A stretch of DNA of 5,426 bases, taken from positions 1-5,426 of the forward strand of contig JANYBF010000220.1 in NCBI GenBank assembly GCA_025360895.1. Direction: 5' to 3'. This document shows, piece after piece, positions 1-5,129 of the stretch. This stretch comes from Verrucomicrobiota bacterium. GTDB lineage: Bacteria; Verrucomicrobiota; Verrucomicrobiia; Limisphaerales; JADLHS01. How positions within the stretch are numbered: the stretch's first letter is position 1; each line of letters starts with the position of its first letter. The translations under genes were made by a program, and so were the position numbers. The notes below the pieces were generated by a model. The model was not told the DNA's origin and searched no databases. It saw only the letters and a list, made by a program, of their open reading frames with translations.

Positions 1-117
1 CATATCGCCAGTCCAAAAGGCACGCCGCTGTGCAACCTCTATGTCTCCATGCTCGACCACATGGGCACGCCGGTGGAAAAGTTTGGGGACAGCACCGGCG
101 CATTGGCACTCGGGTAG
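1..117 (+). CDS. DUF1552 domain protein, C-terminal 38 residues (partial)
   Basis: The reading frame is open from the window edge and stops at TAG 115-117. Its tail contains NLYVSMLDHMGTPVEKFGDS followed by TGALALG, which matches from memory the usual C-terminal signature of DUF1552 proteins (an N-L-[YW] helix, then MG, then FGDSTG). These proteins are abundant in Planctomycetes and Verrucomicrobia, are typically exported, and are usually encoded beside DUF1592/PSCyt cytochrome-type proteins. Their biochemical function is unknown. Only the extreme C-terminus is visible, so the start, signal peptide and upstream partner cannot be assessed. The next gene on the same strand is 192 bases away, with hairpins between, so co-transcription is doubtful. 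Confidence 0.72.
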   Translation, partial: HIASPKGTPLCNLYVSMLDHMGTPVEKFGDSTGALALG

Positions 118-118
118 A

Positions 119-168
119 GTCATCGCGCTGCGATGACCACCGGCCCGCGCAGGGCCGGAACGCCTTTT
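119..168 (+). terminator. Tandem hairpins after the DUF1552 gene, possible terminator
   Basis: Two perfect stem-loops begin directly after the stop codon. The first pairs 119-126 with 130-137 (8 bp, loop GCT). The second pairs CCGGCCC 140-146 with GGGCCGG 152-158 (7 bp, 5-base loop). A short run of four T follows at 165-168, seven bases past the second stem. The GC-rich second stem is strong, but the T-tract is short and offset, so this is only a plausible intrinsic terminator. It could also act in mRNA 3' end stability. Confidence 0.45.
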
Positions 169-214
169 GAGGTGCGCACCCGATCCAAGACGTTGCACCA
201 CTGAACGCGGCGCT

Positions 215-239
215 GGACGGCGCAGCGCGCCTTCCCTAC
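215..239 (-). repeat. GTAG-footed REP-like palindrome
   Basis: Read on the minus strand, GTAG (239-236) is directly followed by a hairpin: GGA pairs with TCC, then one A/G mismatch, then GGCGC pairs with GCGCC around loop GCT (235-215). A GTAG tetranucleotide at the 5' foot of an imperfect hairpin is the known hallmark of REP sequences handled by TnpA_REP (RAYT) transposases. The stem sequence differs from the REP hairpins at 2757-2924 and 3037-3204, so it would be a separate REP class. It lies in the intergenic gap, where REPs usually sit. Confidence 0.45.
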
Positions 240-269
240 CAGGTGTCTTTGCGAGAAGCTCCAAAAAAT

Positions 270-299
270 ATCCGTGCCCATCCGGCTCCATCCGTGGTA
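270..299 (+). repeat. Three 10-bp direct repeats (ATCCGTG family) upstream of the isomerase-like gene
   Basis: Three consecutive decamers, ATCCGTGCCC (270-279), ATCCGGCTCC (280-289) and ATCCGTGGTA (290-299), share ATCCG at an exact 10-base period. They end 10 bases before the ATG at 310. They occupy the place where a Shine-Dalgarno sequence would be expected, and none is visible. From memory, very similar ATCCGTG decamer runs are common in intergenic DNA of Verrucomicrobia and related phyla, but their role is not known to me. The one-helical-turn period would suit phased protein binding; this is inference. Confidence 0.6.
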
Positions 300-309
300 A
301 AACTCCGTC

Positions 310-1197
310 ATGAAAACTCAACTTTCCCGCCGTTCCGCTCTCCGCAAAATCGCTGGCGCTTCGGCTGCCGCCGTCGTCGCCTCCAACCTGTCGCATCGGT
401 TAGCCGCCGCGGAAGCCGCCGTCGCCCCGCAACTCAAGGGCCGGATCAATCACTCGGTTTGCAAATGGTGTTACGGCAAAATTCCCCTCGAAGAATTCTG
501 CGTTGCCGGCAAAGCAATCGGACTCCAATCCGTCGAACTCCTCGAAGTGAAGGATTTTCCCACGCTCAAAAAGCACGGGCTCACCTGCGCCGTCGTGAGC
601 GGCGTGCCCGGCGGCATCACCAGTGGGCTCAATCGGGTCGAGAACCACGACAAAATCGTCGAGTTCATGGCGCAGACGCTGCCCCTCGCGGCCGACTTCG
701 GCGCCCCGACCATTATTTGCTTTTCCGGTAATCGTGCCGGCATGGATGACGAAAAAGGTCTGGCCAATTGCGCCATTGGCTTGAAACGCATCGCGCCGCT
801 CGCCGAGAAACACAAAGTCACCGTCATCATGGAATTGCTCAACAGCAAGGTTGACCACCACGATTACATGTGTGATCACACGCGCTGGGGTGTGGAACTC
901 GTCAAGCAAGTCGGCTCCGAACGGTTCAAACTGCTTTACGATATTTATCACATGCAAATCATGGACGGCGACGTTTGTGACACGATCAAACAGAACCACC
1001 AATCCATCGCGCACTATCACACCGGCGGTGTGCCGGGTCGCGGGGAGATTGACGACACCCAGGAACTTCACTATCCGCGCGTGATGCAGGCGATTCTGGA
1101 TACGGGCTACAAAGGCTTCGTCGCGCAGGAATTTGTGCCCAAACGTCCTGACGTGCTGGCTTCCCTCAAACAAGGCGTCGAGATTTGCGATGTTTAA
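310..1197 (+). CDS. Tat-exported TIM-barrel protein, hydroxypyruvate isomerase / sugar epimerase-like
   Basis: This 295-residue protein belongs to the xylose isomerase-like TIM-barrel superfamily (AP endonuclease 2 fold) and most resembles the hydroxypyruvate isomerase branch. The N-terminus has a twin-arginine motif, SRRSALRK (residues 6-13), then an Ala/Val-rich h-region and a likely cleavage site near AAAEA (32-36), so it is probably exported folded. The metal tetrad expected from D-tagatose 3-epimerase-type enzymes is present with matching spacing: E175 (MELLNSK), D211 (LYDIYHMQ), H237 (HYHTGGVPGRGEID) and E274 (QEF). The substrate-site counterparts H214 (D+3) and R244 are also there, so the active site looks intact. 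The barrel proper (from about residue 44) has the usual length of about 255 residues. No clear Shine-Dalgarno precedes the ATG; this start is chosen because the Tat peptide begins directly after it. In Verrucomicrobia and Planctomycetes such exported isomerases are numerous and are thought to act on periplasmic sugars, but the substrate cannot be read from the sequence. Confidence 0.85.
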   Translation: MKTQLSRRSALRKIAGASAAAVVASNLSHRLAAAEAAVAPQLKGRINHSVCKWCYGKIPLEEFCVAGKAIGLQSVELLEVKDFPTLKKHGLTCAVVSGVPGGITSGLNRVENHDKIVEFMAQTLPLAADFGAPTIICFSGNRAGMDDEKGLANCAIGLKRIAPLAEKHKVTVIMELLNSKVDHHDYMCDHTRWGVELVKQVGSERFKLLYDIYHMQIMDGDVCDTIKQNHQSIAHYHTGGVPGRGEIDDTQELHYPRVMQAILDTGYKGFVAQEFVPKRPDVLASLKQGVEICDV

Positions 1198-1322
1198 TTG
1201 AGCAACGGCAGTTTCCTTCACCCCCAAACCGACCGCACAAAGTCCATGCCTAGTACAGCCTTATCTCAACAAAAGCGCGTGACAGACTCCAAGGATGACG
1301 ATCGGAAACAAACTCTGGACGC

Positions 1323-2714
1323 TTATCGGAGCATATCGACAATTCGCCACCCTTCATCCGACTGCCTTAATATCCAAATGATCACACTCGAAGTAACTTC
1401 CTCGGTCTTATCAGACTCTGTGCTTTGATGCTCAACCAAGGCGCTCACATGCACAGATTCATCGTTCCTTTGCGACTGATTAACAATCCATACTCCGCTC
1501 ACTATACCAAGATTTCCTGGCGCTAGCCGTGCCACGTTAACACCCGAGCCATCGTTGGTGGCAATCAACCCGGTCACTCTATTTGTATCAGCAGAGATCA
1601 ATGCACTTAAAAAACTTTGTATCGCATCTGTTGGTGTCGCGGAGCCCGCCTCAACCCAAGTCTCCCTCGGGAATCGTTGAGCGCGCCGAAGACCTTTGTC
1701 GACCAGAGCTTCCCCACCGCCGTCTGTCGTGCTGGTATTGACTGCTAAACGCAGCCGTCGAAGTTGAGCAACTTCGCCCCGCAATCTCAATAGTTCGCTG
1801 GAATTTCGTTTTGCAATTTCAACCTCGTCATCCAACCGAGCCAGACGACTCGTCGCGTCGTCACGCTCGTTTTGCAACTGCTGGTTTTGTTGAACCAGCG
1901 GCGCTTGCTGTTCTTGGAGCGCTTGGACTTCGGCACGCAAGGTTGAAGCTTGGCGGGCTTCGTAGATTCCTGCGACGGTGAGGACAGCGACGGTGGCGGT
2001 GACAACAGTTTTTTGCAAGGTAGTCATGGCGATGGTTTTGAAGGCAGTGGCAACGGCAGTTGTTCCGGCCAGGGTGGCGGCAGCAGTTGAAATGGTGACG
2101 GCGAGTCCCACCGGCGCGGCTTGGACGGCGTTAGCGGAAATAACGACGCCGAGCCCGCTCGAGCCGACAGTGAGACCGCGTTTGGCAAAGAATTCGCGCA
2201 GCCGTTCCACGGCGCGATTCACCCGCTTTTGCGCGGCCTCATCACTGATGCCGAGCGTCGTCGCCATCTCGCTTGCGGACTTGCGTTCAAAGTAGCGGAG
2301 CAGCAGCGCGTCACGGTCCGCTTCGCTCAGCTCGCCGAGCGCGGTGTCGAGCTGCGGGGCGATGTTCTCCCAAACGGCATTTGGTTCAGCGGCAAGCAAT
2401 TCGTTCATGGCGGCGGCCTCCTGTTCCCGAACCCGACGACGCACATCGGTGCGGACGGTCTGCGCGGCAATATTTTGCGCGGGGCGATGTAACCAACCAG
2501 ACAGCACCGGGCGAGCCGTAAGTTGAGCGGCGTTGCGGGCAAGGGCGAAAAACACACTCTGAGTCACATCTTGCGCGAGGTGCGGGTCACAAACCATGCG
2601 CACTGCGGCGGAGTGGACGATATCCACATGGCGGCGCACCAGTTCGGCGAAAGCCGGATCGGAGCGGTGTTCCGCATAAGCGCGCAGCAGTTGGGCGTCA
2701 GTTTGGTCGTTCAC
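1323..2714 (-). CDS. ECF-like sigma factor with membrane linker, coiled coil and NTF2-like C-terminal domain
   Basis: The protein is 463 residues, more than twice the length of a plain ECF sigma factor. Sigma region 2 covers about residues 6-75 (AFAELVRRHVDIVHSAA, DPHLAQDVTQSVFFALAR, SGWLHR). Region 4 covers about 118-178, with an HTH in SASEMATTLGISDEAAQKRV. After it come a hydrophobic Ala-rich stretch (184-222, containing SANAVQAAPVGLA), a second hydrophobic helix (about 234-252), a coiled coil (253-322) ending in LRGEVAQLR (311-319), and a C-terminal domain (342-463) that opens RFPRETWVEAGSATPTDAI and ends in an NTF2-like strand, IIWILRQSDEGWRIVDML. It should direct RNA polymerase from a membrane-anchored position. 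With one membrane pass the C-terminus is periplasmic; with two it is cytoplasmic. The start is GTG: an in-frame TGA lies immediately upstream and region 2 begins at once. No spaced Shine-Dalgarno is visible. No separate anti-sigma gene is in view. The last 125 codons are visibly less GC-rich than the front. Confidence 0.88.
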   Translation of the reverse strand: MNDQTDAQLLRAYAEHRSDPAFAELVRRHVDIVHSAAVRMVCDPHLAQDVTQSVFFALARNAAQLTARPVLSGWLHRPAQNIAAQTVRTDVRRRVREQEAAAMNELLAAEPNAVWENIAPQLDTALGELSEADRDALLLRYFERKSASEMATTLGISDEAAQKRVNRAVERLREFFAKRGLTVGSSGLGVVISANAVQAAPVGLAVTISTAAATLAGTTAVATAFKTIAMTTLQKTVVTATVAVLTVAGIYEARQASTLRAEVQALQEQQAPLVQQNQQLQNERDDATSRLARLDDEVEIAKRNSSELLRLRGEVAQLRRLRLAVNTSTTDGGGEALVDKGLRRAQRFPRETWVEAGSATPTDAIQSFLSALISADTNRVTGLIATNDGSGVNVARLAPGNLGIVSGVWIVNQSQRNDESVHVSALVEHQSTESDKTEEVTSSVIIWILRQSDEGWRIVDMLR

Positions 2715-2721
2715 TCACCCT

Positions 2722-2727
2722 ATAGTA
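2722..2727 (-). promoter_or_regulatory. Possible -10 element, leaderless start of the sigma gene
   Basis: On the minus strand TACTAT lies seven bases before the GTG start of the sigma gene. At the equivalent place before the sigma stub, CATTAT (3007-3002) also lies seven bases before its GTG. A -10 hexamer there would put the transcription start at or near the start codon, which would fit the absence of a spaced Shine-Dalgarno. No convincing -35 element is found 17 bases upstream, so the call is weak. Confidence 0.2.
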
Positions 2728-2740
2728 GCCGCCGACAGGA

Positions 2741-2924
2741 AAATCGGACAGGGAATGTAGCGGCGGGCATCCTTGCCTGACGTAGAGGGCGGCATCCTGC
2801 CGCCCGGAAAGAGTGCTTGAAGTTTCTACGACCCGCGAAAGTTTCAACTTGCTTGGTCTGCGTGAGGCTTTTCCGCCGGGCTGGAAGCCACGGCTCTACG
2901 GCAGGCAGGGATGCCTGTCGCTAC
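2741..2924. repeat. Compound REP element, copy A (two GTAG hairpins, central stem-loop, two inverted hairpins)
   Basis: On the plus strand, GTAG 2757-2760 is followed by hairpin CGGGCA/TGCCTG (2764-2779). GTAG 2782-2785 is followed by a perfect 8-bp hairpin GGGCGGCA/TGCCGCCC (2787-2805). A central stem-loop lies at 2817-2847 (TTGAA/TTCAA plus TTTC/GAAA, 10-base loop). In the inverse orientation come hairpin 2875-2894 (8 bp, one bulged A) with foot CTAC 2896-2899, and hairpin CAGGCA/TGCCTG (2902-2917) with foot CTAC 2921-2924. The outer 29-base ends (2757-2785 and 2896-2924) are imperfect inverted repeats matching at 25 of 29 positions. GTAG at the hairpin foot and paired inverted hairpins are the established traits of REP doublets (REPINs) moved by TnpA_REP transposases; none is encoded here. 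The first 16 bases (2741-2756) are also shared with copy B. The element sits just upstream of the sigma gene start. Confidence 0.75.
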
Positions 2925-2925
2925 G

Positions 2926-2994
2926 GGCAAAGGCCGTTTCCGAATGACTTCCGGCGCAATCCCGCAAGAGTTGTTGGTCGGTTTGAGCGTTCAC
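2926..2994 (-). pseudogene. N-terminal stub of a third ECF-like sigma factor gene
   Basis: On the minus strand, GTG at 2994-2992 begins 23 codons reading MNAQTDQQLLR, then DCAGSHSETAFA. The intact neighbour starts MNDQTDAQLLR, then AYAEHRSDPAFAELV. The two agree at 14 of 23 positions without a gap, at about 65% nucleotide identity, and the differences include several silent third-base changes. The match stops exactly where ELV would follow. The next bases run into the CTAC foot of the compound REP element, and the frame ends at a TAG about nine codons later. Only the beginning of sigma region 2 survives, so no function is possible. The 26-base leader before its GTG is weakly similar to the leader of the intact gene. 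Chance similarity is unlikely given the ungapped match starting at the first codon. Confidence 0.75.
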
Positions 2995-3020
2995 TCATAG
3001 GATAATGACCACGGCCCCAG

Positions 3021-3204
3021 AAATCGGACAGGGAATGTAGCGGCGGGCATCTTGCCTGACGTAGAGGGCGAGCATCCTGCCGCCCGGAAAGAGCGCTTGA
3101 AGTTTCTGCGACTCACGAAAGTTTCAACTCGCTTGGTCTGCGTGAGGTTTTTCCGCCGGGCTGGAAGCCACGGCTCCATGGCAGGCAGGGATGCCTGCCG
3201 CTAC
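3021..3204. repeat. Compound REP element, copy B
   Basis: This is the second copy of the element at 2741-2924, displaced by 280 bases. It shows nine substitutions, all transitions, plus one missing and one extra base over 184 positions. The parts are GTAG 3037-3040 with hairpin 3044-3058; GTAG 3061-3064 with hairpin 3066-3085 (now with a bulged A at 3071); central stem-loop 3097-3127; inverted hairpin 3155-3174, whose CTAC foot has changed to CCAT (3176-3179); and a perfect inverted 8-bp hairpin GGCAGGCA/TGCCTGCC (3180-3199) with CTAC foot 3201-3204. It lies just upstream of the sigma gene stub, as copy A lies upstream of the intact gene. Short open frames through it are artefacts of the repeat. 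Confidence 0.75.
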
Positions 3205-3325
3205 GGCCAAAGGCCAGGGGGTCGGTTGCCAATCGAGAGATGCCAGTAAGTGTTTCCAAAGTTCCGCTGCGCGCCCGCGTTGCGTGACGGTGGTGGCGCT
3301 TTGACCGAATACGCAACTGTGCTGA
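3205..3325. other. Spacer between REP element copy B and the second sigma gene, no gene seen
   Basis: Neither strand shows a recognisable product, RNA gene or terminator with a T-tract here. The first eleven bases (3205-3215) still match the flank of copy A apart from one base. The remainder looks like unassigned intergenic DNA downstream of the sigma gene ending at 3326. Together with the repeats and the stub it makes up the 611-base non-coding block 2715-3325. Confidence 0.5.
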
Positions 3326-4873
3326 CTAAGGCTTGACGCCCGTCTCGCTGTTTTCGCCTTCGGCATACGACCCGGCGGTGCCATTGTTAATGATGGTGGA
3401 CGTGCCATTCCCGAATTTGGCGCGGCTGTCGTAATCTTTATCCACAGGAGCAATCTCAGCGACGATCCATGTATTTGGGGGGAGATCGCCCAGATTTCCC
3501 GTATGCAATAGTTTGTAGCGTGCGAGAATCGTACTGAGAGTCGCATCGTCCAAAGTCGAATCACCCAAGGCTGATTTGAAATAGGGTTTCAGTTGAGCGA
3601 GGTCGGTTGGCAACTGCCCGTTGTTTGCCTGGGTGAAGTTCGCTAATGCCTGCCCCATCGGCATCCGGTTCTTGGCGAGTTGTCGCAGATTGCTGAGCGT
3701 CTGGCGAATATCAGCGTCGGTGTCGAATTTGGCCGCTTTGGTGGCCACCAACCAATCAACATCCGTAAGCAGCTTGATTTCGGGAATCATCTTGTCGGGC
3801 ATCTGCTGCATGTACCGGGCGATTTGTTCGCCTTTCTTTTTTGCCGCCAAAAATTGTTGCGTGGCCGGGTCGTTGGCGTCCACGCCGGCGGTTTTCAATT
3901 GTTGCTGTTGTAACTGGGCTGTGCGCAATTGCGCTACTTCACCCCGCAGTTTGGGAACACCCGCCACGGTTTGTCGCAGCCGTTCATTTTCCTGCTGAAG
4001 CACTGCTTGTCGGGCGACTGCGTCCTCCTGCAATTGCTTAATTTGCTGGGTCAGCGGCCCATGTTGTTGCTGGAGCGTCTGGATCTGGCCGCGCAGTTGC
4101 GAGGCCTGGCGGGCCTCATAAATTCCCGTGCTGAGCACGGCGGCAATGGTCACGGTTGCGAGGGTCTTTTGCAGTGTAGTCATGGCGATGGTTTTGATGG
4201 TGGTGACAGTTGCGGTTGGGATAATGGTTGTTCCGGCAAGAGCGGCGGCGGTAGAGATCGTGAGGGCCAGTCCAACTGGTGCGGCCTGGACGGCGTTGGC
4301 CGAAAGAACAATGCCGAGGCTGGCGGCGGTCGTCGTGACGCCGCGTCGCTTCAGGAAGCTCTCCAGTTTTTGCAAGGCCCGCGTCACCCGCATGCGCGCG
4401 GCGTCTTCGTTGCTGCCCAAGGCCTGGCCGACCGCGCGGAAATCATGCTGCTCGAAGAAGCGGAGCAGGATGGCCGTGCGATCCGCTTCGTCCAGTTCAT
4501 TGATGGCTTCGTCGAGCATCGGCGCGACCAGCGAAAGGTCCGTCCGGGAATTGTTTTGCAGCGCATTCATTTCAACGGCCTGCCTTTCACGAATTTGGCG
4601 ACGACGTTCGCCGCGCATGAGGTTTGCGGCCACAAAACAGGTGTGGCGATGCAACCAGCCCCCGAGCCGGACCTCCGGCGAAAGCGTCCGGGCCATCCGG
4701 GCCAGGTCCACAAAGACGGTTTGCGCCACGTCTTCCGCCCGGTGCGTGTCGCCTTCGACCAACCGGAGCGCCGTCGAATAGACCAGGTCAACGTAACGGG
4801 CGACCAATTCACGAAAGGCGGCATCCGATCCGGTCTGGACGAATTCGGCGAGCAAGTTTTGGTTGTCCGTCAT
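3326..4873 (-). CDS. ECF-like sigma factor with membrane linker, coiled coil and pseudopilin-like C-terminal domain
   Basis: The protein is 515 residues from ATG 4873-4871. This start is preferred over TTG at 4879 because GGTGA lies six bases upstream and MTDNQ is followed directly by region 2. Region 2 spans about 5-75 (AFRELVARYVDLVYSTALRL, RAEDVAQTVFVDLARMAR, LGGWLHRHTC). Region 4 spans about 116-178 (ELDEADRTAILLRFFEQHDF, then an HTH with NEDAARMRVTRAL). Next come the hydrophobic linker (184-218, SANAVQAAPVGLA at 191-203), a second hydrophobic helix (235-252), and a Gln-rich coiled coil (257-322) carrying LRGEVAQLR at 309-317. The C-terminal domain (about 340-515) includes NNGQLPTDLAQLKPYF (417-432), similar to pseudopilin-type modules of Verrucomicrobia, and ends in a Gly/Asn-rich tail. 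The front half aligns with the neighbouring sigma factor without gaps up to the linker, while the C-terminal domains are unrelated. It is probably a membrane-tethered sigma factor; the signal sensed is unknown. Confidence 0.88.
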   Translation of the reverse strand: MTDNQNLLAEFVQTGSDAAFRELVARYVDLVYSTALRLVEGDTHRAEDVAQTVFVDLARMARTLSPEVRLGGWLHRHTCFVAANLMRGERRRQIRERQAVEMNALQNNSRTDLSLVAPMLDEAINELDEADRTAILLRFFEQHDFRAVGQALGSNEDAARMRVTRALQKLESFLKRRGVTTTAASLGIVLSANAVQAAPVGLALTISTAAALAGTTIIPTATVTTIKTIAMTTLQKTLATVTIAAVLSTGIYEARQASQLRGQIQTLQQQHGPLTQQIKQLQEDAVARQAVLQQENERLRQTVAGVPKLRGEVAQLRTAQLQQQQLKTAGVDANDPATQQFLAAKKKGEQIARYMQQMPDKMIPEIKLLTDVDWLVATKAAKFDTDADIRQTLSNLRQLAKNRMPMGQALANFTQANNGQLPTDLAQLKPYFKSALGDSTLDDATLSTILARYKLLHTGNLGDLPPNTWIVAEIAPVDKDYDSRAKFGNGTSTIINNGTAGSYAEGENSETGVKP

Positions 4874-4879
4874 GTTCAA

Positions 4880-4884
4880 TCACC
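4880..4884 (-). promoter_or_regulatory. Shine-Dalgarno deciding the start of the second sigma gene
   Basis: GGTGA on the minus strand, six bases before ATG 4873-4871, matches the 3' part of the GGAGGTGA consensus. It abuts the alternative TTG at 4879, which would be too close to it, so it favours the ATG. Confidence 0.5.
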
Positions 4885-5129
4885 AGTAAAGACCCGCTGC
4901 GGAAGCAAACCGAACAAAAAAGTTTGGGTGCGAGCGAAGGCATTGCAGCGGTGGGCCCTTACTAAGCGGAGAGGTCGAGTGCCCCTTTGTCCGATACCGA
5001 TGTTTGTTTAGCTAACTCAGGACGCCACCGGATTATTGCAGGCCGCGGGGCAGGGAAGGGGAGAGTTCGATTTGGTGAGGCAAACTGGTAACAACATTCC
5101 GGAGCAAGCGATTGTCAAAAACAACCGAT
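4885..5129. other. Intergenic region upstream of the second sigma gene
   Basis: No coding region, REP hairpin or RNA gene is recognised in these 245 bases. The minus-strand promoter of the sigma gene should lie here. A perfect TTGACA occurs at 5118-5113 on the minus strand, but no good -10 hexamer follows at 16-18 bases, and it would leave a leader of over 200 bases. I therefore do not call a promoter. Unlike the first sigma gene and the stub, this gene has no compound REP element in front of it. Confidence 0.4.

Noticed and set aside
400..1227. 275-residue minus-strand open frame opposite the isomerase-like gene
   Set aside because: It is an antisense shadow of a gene with an intact metal site; the translated sequence shows no domain features.
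2741..3204. CRISPR array or insertion sequence with its own transposase
   Set aside because: There are only two copies, they are built of palindromes rather than short identical repeats with unique spacers, and no transposase frame is present; REP-type elements explain the structure better.
2817..3249. Short plus- and minus-strand frames of about 62-67 residues between the sigma genes
   Set aside because: They run through both copies of the palindromic element, and their shared peptide sequence only reflects the DNA repeat.
4874..4879. TTG at 4879 as start of the second sigma protein
   Set aside because: It abuts the GGTGA ribosome-binding sequence, whereas ATG at 4873 lies six bases from it and gives the expected N-terminus.
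4909..4926. Hairpin CCGAAC-AAAAAA-GTTTGG in front of the second sigma gene
   Set aside because: The stem is six pairs including a G-T wobble, it is disrupted by an A-C mismatch on the transcribed strand, and no T-tract follows; too weak for a regulatory call.
3929..5011. 360-residue plus-strand open frame opposite the second sigma gene
   Set aside because: Its protein is low-complexity and matches no family I know, and it lies antisense to a strongly supported sigma factor. Long antisense frames are expected in GC-rich genes.
5113..5118. Perfect TTGACA on the minus strand as a -35 box for the second sigma gene
   Set aside because: No credible -10 hexamer follows at the right spacing, and it overlaps the end region of the upstream relic.
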